This document shows, in pieces, positions 9,928 to 17,190 of a DNA stretch of 64,000 nt. The stretch spans positions 1 to 64,000 of the forward strand of contig NZ_PXWF02000321.1 in assembly GCF_003011895.2 (NCBI RefSeq), given 5' to 3'. The stretch's first letter is position 1. Each line of letters begins with the position of its first letter. This stretch comes from Massilia glaciei. Lineage in GTDB: Bacteria; Pseudomonadota; Gammaproteobacteria; Burkholderiales; Burkholderiaceae_D. The position numbers were made by a program, and so were the translations under genes. The notes below the pieces were generated by a model that saw only the letters and a program-made list of their open reading frames with translations, was not told where the DNA came from and did not search any database.

Positions 9928-10695
9928 ATGACTACGACGACCGCCCCCTCCCTGGCCGGCGGCCCCCAGGCGCAAGGGCATGCCTGGGCGGCGCCGCAGA
10001 CGCTGCTCGACCTGATGTACGACGGCTTCTATGCCCTGTTCATGCTCAAGAACGGCAACGGCCCGCTGGACAACACCGACTTCACGCTCAAGATGACCCA
10101 GTTCCTCGACGAGTTCGGGCGCGGCGCCAAAAAGCACGGCGCCTCGGCTGACGACATCGACGGCGCCAAGTACGCATTCTGCGCGGCGGTCGACGAGATC
10201 ATGCTGCGCTCCTCGTTCTCGATCCGCGAGGCGTGGGCGCGCCGACCGCTGCAACTGGTGCTGTTTGGCGACCAGCTCGCGGGCGAGAATTTCTTTGTCC
10301 GGCTCGAAGCGCTGCGCGCGCGCGGCAGCGCCCATCTGCAAGCGCTCGAAGTGTTCCATATGTGCCTGCTGCTCGGCTTCCAGGGCCGCTACATCATCGA
10401 AGGCTCGGAGAAACTGAACTATCTGACGGCCCGCCTCGGCGACGAAATCGCCAGCATGAAGGGCAAGCGCGGCGGCTTCGCGCCGCATGCGGAGCGTCCC
10501 GACCAGATCATGCACAAACTGCGCCGCGACCTGCCGCTGTGGGTGCTGTCGTCGGTGTTCGCGCTCATTTGCGCGCTCGGCTACATCGGGCTTCGCGCCT
10601 CGCTCGGAAAAAACACGGCGATGTGCATGAGCGCATACAACGACGTCGTCAAGCTGCCGCCGCGCGCGGCCAAGCTGACGATCACACTGCCTTGA
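9928..10695 (+). CDS. tssL: Type VI secretion inner-membrane protein TssL (DotU family, short form)
   Basis: TssL belongs to the T6SS membrane complex and resembles DotU of type IVB secretion. The cytoplasmic DotU domain fills residues 20-200, with the conserved KYAFCAAVDEIML segment and FHMCLLLGFQGRY motif. A single C-terminal transmembrane helix, LWVLSSVFALICALGYIGL, follows at about 208-226. At 255 residues it lacks the OmpA-like peptidoglycan-binding extension found in longer TssL proteins. tssM usually follows tssL; here the next gene is vgrG. Confidence 0.93.
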   Translation: MTTTTAPSLAGGPQAQGHAWAAPQTLLDLMYDGFYALFMLKNGNGPLDNTDFTLKMTQFLDEFGRGAKKHGASADDIDGAKYAFCAAVDEIMLRSSFSIREAWARRPLQLVLFGDQLAGENFFVRLEALRARGSAHLQALEVFHMCLLLGFQGRYIIEGSEKLNYLTARLGDEIASMKGKRGGFAPHAERPDQIMHKLRRDLPLWVLSSVFALICALGYIGLRASLGKNTAMCMSAYNDVVKLPPRAAKLTITLP

Positions 10696-10738
10696 ACGAC
10701 GCCCCGCCATCGGGAGGCGGCAGCATAAATTTGATGTG

Positions 10739-10756
10739 CTTGAGATATTTCTCAAG
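10739..10756. promoter_or_regulatory. Inverted repeat between tssL and vgrG
   Basis: CTTGAGA-TATT-TCTCAAG gives seven-base arms in the 249-base gap after tssL. No T-run follows, so it is more operator-like than terminator-like. Its function is unknown. Confidence 0.3.
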
Positions 10757-10944
10757 GTGAACTTGGCGGCTTTGCGAAAAGCTGTCAGATCGTGTGGGAT
10801 GCGCGGCGCGAAACATTGACGTCCCCAGTTTCAAAAACGCGCCGCCTCCCTTTTATTCATCAGGAATTCACTCCACTCGGAATCATGAACGACCACATCG
10901 ATCCTGTCCCGCCCCCGGCCAACCTCACTTTCATGCGGTGTTAA

Positions 10945-13815
10945 ATGAAAGCCCTCGAAACGATTGCCTCTTTGGGCATCTTCGGCACAGGGTTGAGCCA
11001 ACATGCGCGGCTCATCACGCTCGCCAGCGCGCAGGACCGGGGGCTGGCAGAATCGCTCATGGCCGAACAGTTCACCGGAAGCGAGGCGGTCAACGAGCTG
11101 TTCTCGTTCGAACTCGACGCGCTCAGTGTGTCGACCAACCTGGATCTGTCGCTGTTCAACGGCGAGGAGCTGACCATCGCCCTGCTCCAGGCCGACGGCA
11201 GCCGGCGGGCGTGGCACGGCATCTGCAACGGGGCCGCCTGGGTGGGCGCCGACGGCGGCGTGGCGCGGTACCGCCTGCGGCTCGAGCCGGCGCTGGCCGT
11301 GCTGCGGCTGCGGCGCGACAGCTATATTTTCCAGGACAAGACCGCGCGGGACATCGTGACCGAACTGCTGGCCGATTATCCGCAGCTGCGTTTTGACTTC
11401 GACATCAGGCAAGCCATGCAGCGGCACGCAATCTGCACGCAGTACCGCGAGAGCGATTTCGATTTTTTCAAGCGGCTGCTCGCGTCGGAGGGGCTTAACT
11501 GGCGCTTCGAACACGACCAGGCCGACGACGCGGATGCGGGCGATGGCCATGCGCGGCACAAGCTGGTGATCTTCGACAGTAGGGCCGACGCACCCGCGAC
11601 GCCGGGCGGATCGAGCATCCGCTTCCATGGCGTGCGGGCCACCGACACCGACGACGCGATCGACGGGTTTGCCGCGCGGCGCCAGGTGCAGGCCAACGGG
11701 GTCAGCATCAGCAGTTGGGATCCGGCCAAATTGCTGGCCCCGGCGGCGCAGCAGCAGTCCGGACTCGCGGCGGGCGAACTGCCGGCGCTGCCGGTCTACG
11801 ACGGCAGCGGAGAGCGCATCGCCAGCCTTGACGGGGCGGCCGATCCGCACAGCCTGCTGATGCTGCAGTCGCTCGAGTTCGACAACAAGGTGTTCGAGGG
11901 TACGGGCGCGTTGCGCCGGATGGCCGCCGGAAACGCATTTGAGCTGACCCAGCACGAGCGCTACAGCGCTGGTGATCGCGCATTCACGGTGCTGTGGATG
12001 CGCCACGAAGCGCGTAATAATTTTCTGCCGCGTATTGGGTCTGGCGTGACTGACGGCCTTGAGGCGGGGACCTACCGTAACAGCTTTGCGTGCGTTCGCA
12101 AAAGCGTGGCCATGGTGCCGCGCGAAACGGCGGCGCCGCATGCGCGCACCGCGATGGGGCCGCAGACCGCACTCGTGGTCGGGCTGGACAAAACCGTCGC
12201 GACCACTGGGCGCGACTATCAAGTGAAAATCCAGTTCGCATGGCAGCGCGGGCAAGGCGCCAACGCTGGCGGCATGTGCCACAACACCGACGAAACCGGC
12301 AATGCGCCAGGCAATGAAGCATCGGGCACCTGGGTGCGCGTGGCCGAAGCGCTCGCCGGACCGAACTGGGGATCGCAGTTCACGCCGCGCATCGGCACCG
12401 AAGTGCTGGTCGATTTCATCGAATGCGATATGGACCGGCCGGTGGTGGTGGCGCAGCTTTACACTGGGTCGGACCCGCCGCCGTTCGCGGCCGGATACGA
12501 GTCAGGCATCAATCACGCGGGGGTTTTGTCGGGTATTCACAGCCACAATTTTGAAGGTGGCGGGTTCAATCAATGGCAGCTTGACGACACCCCCGATCAA
12601 TTGCGCACGCGGCTGGCGACAAGCAGCGCCGCGACCCAACTGAACCTGGGTTACCTGATAGAGCAGGCGCCCATCTCGGCCCAACGCGGCAGCTATCGGG
12701 GCAGCGGCTTCGAGTTGCGCACCGACGCCTGGGGCGTGGTGCGCGGCGGTGACGGCGTACTGCTGTCGACCTCGGCCCGCGCCGAACTGGGTAGCAGCGT
12801 GACATCGACCCAGTTGGACGCGACCGAAGCACTCGGCGGGCTCAAGGTGGCGCAGGCATTGACCAAGGCGCTGACCGGGGCGGCCGCGCAGCAACAAGCA
12901 CTGTTTAGTAAGGACGGCGCCAAGGCGCAGGCGGACTTCATCGAGCAAATCGACCCGAAGGAAAAGGGAAAGCACCCCGAGTCCTTGGGCGGGCAGGACG
13001 CGCTCAAGGCCACAGGCGGCGAGCGCACACTCGACGCCGATCTGCCAGTCGAAAAATTTGGTACGCCGTTGGTGCTAATGGAGTCGCCATCGAGCGTCAA
13101 CTGGGCCACGCCGGCATCGACCGTGGTCTTCGCAGGCGCGCAGCTGCACTGGACCACGCAGTCGGATCTGCACATGACAGCGGCGCATACCGTCTCGACG
13201 GTGGCGGCCAACGCCGCCGGAGTGTTCACGCATGCGGGCGGGATTCAGGCCATCGCTGGCAATGGGCCGGTGTCGCTGCAGGCGCATACGGATCAACTGG
13301 AGATTTTGGCGGATAAGTCGATTACTGTGAGCTCGGTGAATGACAGTATCGAGATCAATGCGAACCATAAAATCGTACTGCAGGCGGGACAATCGTCGAT
13401 CACACTAGAAAGCAGTGACATTACTTTCGCTTGCCCCGGCAGTCTTACCGTTAAGGGTGGGCAGCATTTATTTGACAGTGGCGCCGCCACGAACGCAAAG
13501 CTCAACGATCTACCGCACGAGCTTGTGACGCCGACGCTGGAGCCGTACAGTATTCGTTGGGCTGCAATTTCGGCGATTACTGGAAGGCCTGAGCCTGGTG
13601 TCGATGTTATTGCGATAGACAGTGTAACAAACGGAACTATCTTAGATGGAAAAACAGCAGCCGACGGCAGGAGCCTACGCCAGCGCGACGAAAAAAAGCG
13701 CAAGGAATTCACAACTTTTGTCGGATCAGGGGACTGGGTGACAGAACTCACCACCAGCGATGAACCGCGGCCAGTCGAAAGCGAGGAATGGATGAACTGG
13801 GAGGCAGAGGAATGA
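10945..13815 (+). CDS. vgrG: Type VI secretion spike protein VgrG (TssI) with DUF2345 and C-terminal extension
   Basis: VgrG trimers cap the Hcp tube and carry effectors. The 956-residue protein has the gp27-like base domain (about 30-420, with YRESDFDFFKRLLASEG), then the gp5-like OB domain (about 430-530). A DUF2345 beta-helix region follows at about 735-845, with repeats such as LEILADKSITVSS and HKIVLQAGQSSITL. After it come roughly 90 residues resembling a small Ig-like adaptor and an acidic tail ending EEWMNWEAEE. The base composition falls towards AT at the 3' end, where it meets the effector gene. The downstream ATG overlaps this stop codon (ATGA). The ATG at 10945 has no clear ribosome site. 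It is a structural spike, probably with the adjacent gene's product as cargo. Confidence 0.93.
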   Translation: MKALETIASLGIFGTGLSQHARLITLASAQDRGLAESLMAEQFTGSEAVNELFSFELDALSVSTNLDLSLFNGEELTIALLQADGSRRAWHGICNGAAWVGADGGVARYRLRLEPALAVLRLRRDSYIFQDKTARDIVTELLADYPQLRFDFDIRQAMQRHAICTQYRESDFDFFKRLLASEGLNWRFEHDQADDADAGDGHARHKLVIFDSRADAPATPGGSSIRFHGVRATDTDDAIDGFAARRQVQANGVSISSWDPAKLLAPAAQQQSGLAAGELPALPVYDGSGERIASLDGAADPHSLLMLQSLEFDNKVFEGTGALRRMAAGNAFELTQHERYSAGDRAFTVLWMRHEARNNFLPRIGSGVTDGLEAGTYRNSFACVRKSVAMVPRETAAPHARTAMGPQTALVVGLDKTVATTGRDYQVKIQFAWQRGQGANAGGMCHNTDETGNAPGNEASGTWVRVAEALAGPNWGSQFTPRIGTEVLVDFIECDMDRPVVVAQLYTGSDPPPFAAGYESGINHAGVLSGIHSHNFEGGGFNQWQLDDTPDQLRTRLATSSAATQLNLGYLIEQAPISAQRGSYRGSGFELRTDAWGVVRGGDGVLLSTSARAELGSSVTSTQLDATEALGGLKVAQALTKALTGAAAQQQALFSKDGAKAQADFIEQIDPKEKGKHPESLGGQDALKATGGERTLDADLPVEKFGTPLVLMESPSSVNWATPASTVVFAGAQLHWTTQSDLHMTAAHTVSTVAANAAGVFTHAGGIQAIAGNGPVSLQAHTDQLEILADKSITVSSVNDSIEINANHKIVLQAGQSSITLESSDITFACPGSLTVKGGQHLFDSGAATNAKLNDLPHELVTPTLEPYSIRWAAISAITGRPEPGVDVIAIDSVTNGTILDGKTAADGRSLRQRDEKKRKEFTTFVGSGDWVTELTTSDEPRPVESEEWMNWEAEE

Positions 13816-15368
13816 GCAGAGTGTATGAGGTTGTAGAAGGAGACACCTTGTCCCTAATCGCGGTAGCATTTGGCGTCAACGTACGGGCGCTGGTGAAGTT
13901 AAACTGCATCAACAGCCCGATTTCCATTAGGAAAGGGCAGAAATTGCGGATCCCAGATGCTGAGGAGATTCCGATGACTCCCTTTGATCTGAAGCATAAG
14001 CCGATCCAAATTGACTTTTCGCGCCTCTTAGCACTCGAATTTTTCGATGCGGCGAACATGCCAATCAGTGGTATGAATGTTGCCATACATTTAGATGGCA
14101 AGGTCGAAAAATACAAAACGGATGCTAACGGAAAAATTCCCCATATTACCTCCGACGAAAAGACTGTGGTGCAAGTGCATGTAGAAAAAACGAACTTAGA
14201 TTGGAAGAAAATATCGGAGATCCAACTCGAAAACGAAGCGACATTCGCGCGTTTGATCAGTCCAAAAATAAAATTGCAGTCCACAATGAAGGTTCACAAC
14301 GGGCCCGCCCAGACCGCCAGAACGGATAAGCCAGAGCCCCAAGCAGTGGCGACGGAAACTCTAACACGCAGTGCAAACGGGAACCCTGTTCACAAAATTG
14401 CGATGGAGTGCCCGAACCAAGAGAACCTAAAGTTGGGAACGAACTTCAAGTACCGCGATATTATTATTGCGGCTGGTAAGCGAAGCGGTTTCTCACCCCA
14501 AGCGATTGCAGCGATTATGAATGCAGAAGCTGCGACCCTAACCGTTATCGAATACATACCAAAAATAAACAAAAAGACAAAATTGCCTATTCTAGGAAAG
14601 GATGGCAAGGTCTTGATGAAAAAACTGCTAAGAAACGACGGCGAATGGGATGTTAATTCTGCATCTCCCGCATCGTCAGCACGCGGAATGACACAGTTTT
14701 TGGACGGAAGTTGGATTGCCCAAGCCGTAATCGATGGATCTTTCGTAAATAGCCGCGCAAAAAAGGAGGGTTGGTTGACGATACGAAAAATAGCAGTAAA
14801 GCAGAAGAAAAATTCTGTGGAAAAACAAGTGATTGAATTTAAACTGACTGATGGCAATTTTGTTACCGCAACAAAAAAGCATACATTGGCGCAAGTGCTC
14901 ATAGCGAAACACTTAACAAGCCGCGCCACATCCAACGACGAAAATCTACAGAAGCTGCTGGATTTACGTTACGAGGCGGAATATTCTATACATGCAGCGG
15001 TTGATTATGGAACACAGAATCTGGATGGCTTGAGGGATAAAGAATTTAGGATCGACGACCTAAATGATGGAGACAAAGCCAAGCTTGTATACCTTACTCA
15101 TCACTTGGGATTAGGTGACGGCAAATCGTTTATCAATAACACGATGGGCGAAGCAACTGCTAAAAACTTGCTTATAACGCAAATCGGCGATGAGGCGGCT
15201 GCAATACGCGCAGCGAACGAGGGCGGGGAGTACGTAAAGGCCCACCGAAAATGGCTGTTTGGCTTCATTGATATGAAAATCGATTTGCCGGCAAAGATGT
15301 GCGACAAATCTAAAGCCGAGCCCGCTAGATCGCTGCTGGCAATTACTGAAGCAATTCGACCCGCCTAA
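13812..15368 (+). CDS. Putative T6SS effector: LysM domain plus lysozyme-like peptidoglycan hydrolase
   Basis: The start at 13812 overlaps the vgrG stop as ATGA and has a GGAGGCAGAGG site just upstream; a slightly earlier in-frame ATG is less likely. The 518-residue product begins with a LysM peptidoglycan-binding domain (about 4-48, VVEGDTLSLIAVAFGVN). An Ig-like/carboxypeptidase-regulatory-like segment follows (about 65-130). A helical domain with lytic-transglycosylase-like features starts at about 210: IIIAAGKRSGFSPQAIAAI, a candidate catalytic Glu at 239 (MNAEAA), then SSARGMTQFLDGSW, which resembles the GLMQF-type motif. No signal peptide is seen, as expected for a VgrG-delivered cargo. 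The gene is visibly AT-rich compared with tss genes, suggesting separate acquisition. The enzymatic role is inferred from motifs. Confidence 0.72.
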   Translation: MSRVYEVVEGDTLSLIAVAFGVNVRALVKLNCINSPISIRKGQKLRIPDAEEIPMTPFDLKHKPIQIDFSRLLALEFFDAANMPISGMNVAIHLDGKVEKYKTDANGKIPHITSDEKTVVQVHVEKTNLDWKKISEIQLENEATFARLISPKIKLQSTMKVHNGPAQTARTDKPEPQAVATETLTRSANGNPVHKIAMECPNQENLKLGTNFKYRDIIIAAGKRSGFSPQAIAAIMNAEAATLTVIEYIPKINKKTKLPILGKDGKVLMKKLLRNDGEWDVNSASPASSARGMTQFLDGSWIAQAVIDGSFVNSRAKKEGWLTIRKIAVKQKKNSVEKQVIEFKLTDGNFVTATKKHTLAQVLIAKHLTSRATSNDENLQKLLDLRYEAEYSIHAAVDYGTQNLDGLRDKEFRIDDLNDGDKAKLVYLTHHLGLGDGKSFINNTMGEATAKNLLITQIGDEAAAIRAANEGGEYVKAHRKWLFGFIDMKIDLPAKMCDKSKAEPARSLLAITEAIRPA

Positions 15369-15393
15369 TTAAACTTCATCCTCAAGAAATAAT

Positions 15394-15984
15394 ATGAAAA
15401 TATCGAATTTAATTCTGCTGCATTTTCTTGCATCGTGCACGCTTGTTCAATCGTCCGTAGAGCAGGTGGAAGAATCTAAAACAACAATACTAACTGGAAT
15501 TTCGCAAGAGCAAGAAAATTCTCAACAGATATATTCAACCAAGCTCGGTATTGTGAAATTTTCGGCCGCTGAAGGCTCCGGCGGACTAGCTGACAGAATT
15601 GTCTTAAACGGCTTTGATTTAATCAATTTAAAAGGCAAAGAAGACGCGCAAAACAATACTCAACATTTGATGCCAGGAAATATGCTTATCCATAGCGGAA
15701 TTGATCTTGGACCAGAGGCAAAGTTACGAAGAAAAGGACCAATAAACATGAGCAGACTTTTGGTTTTTGAAGGCCCCAACCTCAATTGTATAAAACGTTT
15801 TTTGATTATCGACTTTACTGGCGATAAACCGTATATATCTGAATATTTTGGGAACAATCCGCAAGACAAACACTGCCTTGTCTTTAAACGTGCGGAATGG
15901 GGGGGGGGGAAATCTTATATATATATTGAAGGCCCAGAAACCTATGTTTATCACAGCCATGGAAAAGTTATTGAAATTCACTAG
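15394..15984 (+). CDS. Small lipoprotein, candidate immunity protein for the upstream effector
   Basis: This 196-residue protein starts with a short signal sequence and lipobox-like end, LILLHFLASC, predicting a lipid-anchored periplasmic protein. I recognise no family in the mature part. It lies 25 bases after the putative peptidoglycan-hydrolase effector, in the same direction and with the same AT-rich composition. A periplasm-facing lipoprotein next to a cell-wall-degrading T6SS effector is the usual layout of an immunity gene, so that is the inferred role. A run of nine G occurs at 15899-15907 within the coding sequence and could cause slippage or a sequencing error. The last codons before the stop read KVIEIH. 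Confidence 0.55.
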   Translation: MKISNLILLHFLASCTLVQSSVEQVEESKTTILTGISQEQENSQQIYSTKLGIVKFSAAEGSGGLADRIVLNGFDLINLKGKEDAQNNTQHLMPGNMLIHSGIDLGPEAKLRRKGPINMSRLLVFEGPNLNCIKRFLIIDFTGDKPYISEYFGNNPQDKHCLVFKRAEWGGGKSYIYIEGPETYVYHSHGKVIEIH

Positions 15985-15988
15985 GGAA

Positions 15989-16330
15989 GCGCTGAACAAT
16001 TGATGTTTCTGGCGCTAACGCCGGACTCAAAACCGGCCAATTTCTAAACGATGATTCTTTTTGATTTTCGCGCCCAATCAGGTCGTTTTTGATGCAAATC
16101 GAAGGATTTTATCCCTATTTTCGTCCTCATAACGTAATACGGGATTCAGTGACCTTAAATTGCCTGCCGCCGAGCACCAGATTCGCAAATTTGAACCGGC
16201 TGAACAGTTGCGCAGTGTTCTTGGACAAACCGCGGTAGCGGGTCTTTCGATGACGGAAGAGGTTCTTCACCACTTGAAACGGATGCTCAACTTTCGCGCG
16301 CACGCTCACCTTGCCTTGAGGTGGTCATCT
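15989..16330 (-). pseudogene. IS5-type transposase remnant, copy A (C-terminal part)
   Basis: On the minus strand the frame 16127-16309 reads KVEHPFQVVKNLFRHRKTRYRG-like sequence followed by LSKNTAQLFSRFKFANL, the C-terminal end of IS5-family DDE transposases. It has no N-terminal part. The segment from 15989 to about 16241 is closely matched, in the same orientation, by 21638-21843 (copy B). It marks the left edge of the acquired island. Confidence 0.75.
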
Positions 16331-16371
16331 CACCTATAAGACCGCGTAACAATTCAGCCGCTATACGGTTG

Positions 16372-16805
16372 GCTGGATAGGAGTGCAATGGAACGCGTTT
16401 AGTAGTACAGCGAGCATGCTGTGCCCCTGCTTACGCAAAGTGTCGAGACACGAGCGGATGATGCAGAAATGCTCGGGGTTCGGAAGCAGCTCGATATTTT
16501 CTATTTTATTTTTGGCATGCGCACGGCGTTTTCTGCCGTGTTGTTCGCAAATGGTATCGATGAAGCGCAGGACGGCTTCGGCATGCAAGCGAAAGCGGCG
16601 CAACAGGTTCACGGTGGTGGACTGCTGGCGCGGTCGTTTTTGGTGATGTTTTTAGGGTTGAGCGACTCGCCTTCGCGCACGATGCCATAGTAGACGGTGC
16701 GGAAGGCGCGGACGTCGTCGCTGAACATGAGCTGCCTTTCGCGCGCCACGTGGCAGAGTTTGTTGGCAGTGAGCAGGAATTCGCTCATCGCCTGTGCCCG
16801 TTGCG
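16372..16805 (-). pseudogene. IS66-type transposase remnant
   Basis: Read on the minus strand, pieces in different frames line up as an IS66 transposase C-terminus. They are AQAMSEFLLTANKLCHVARER, then YYGIVREGESLNPKN, then NLLRRFRLHAEAVLRFID. PFANNTAENAVRMPKIK follows in a shifted frame with a stop, and then FCIIRSCLDTLRKQGHSML and the normal end near PIQP. At least two frameshifts and one stop break it. Its right edge joins an ftsY-like fragment at about 16800. Confidence 0.65.
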
Positions 16806-16975
16806 CTGGCCCCAGACTATCAGTTGCTCACGCGCGGCGGCGCGAAAGGTGTCGCCGGCGGCCAGCAGCACCGATTGGTGGTGCGCCTACATGTGCTTGG
16901 CGAGCTTGCCGATGGTCGTGGTCTTGCCGGCGCCGTTGACGCCGGAGATCATCATCACTAGCGGCTCGTGGCGGC
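16795..16975 (-). pseudogene. Fragment of ftsY (SRP receptor GTPase)
   Basis: The minus strand encodes PLVMMISGVNGAGKTTTIGK, continuing to KLAKHM, an in-frame TAG, then QSVLLAAGDTFRAAAREQL and IVWGQRNG. This is the P-loop and following G-domain segment of FtsY. Only this piece is clear; sequence to about 17150 upstream may be a more decayed extension. The fragment stops abruptly at the IS66 remnant. A functional ftsY must lie elsewhere in the genome, so this is a stray duplicate carried with the mobile debris. Confidence 0.75.
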
Positions 16976-17130
16976 CCCCGTACCAGGTAAGTTTGTCGCT
17001 CGCGGCAACGTGCAGCCAGTGCAGTTTGCCGGCCCAGTTGGTCGCAGCGGCACGTGACAGCGAGCGCCTGGTGCTCAACAACGCTGAATGCCACGGCGAC
17101 CTGCCGGCGTCGCTGCTGCAGCTCAAGCAG

Positions 17131-17166
17131 GGCCTCGTCATCATGCCAGATTGGTTTTTCGAGGCG
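17131..17166 (-). repeat. Short repeat shared with the IS5-type element at 20011-20053 (opposite orientation)
   Basis: CATCATGCCAGATTGG followed by TTTTTCGAGG lies here on the + strand. The same words occur on the minus strand at about 20011-20053, at the 5' end of the broken IS5-type gene. The SIR2-like gene lies between the two inverted copies. This is probably a remnant of a second copy of the same element's left end. Confidence 0.5.
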
Positions 17167-17190
17167 CCTCGAAACCATATAAAAAATTCC

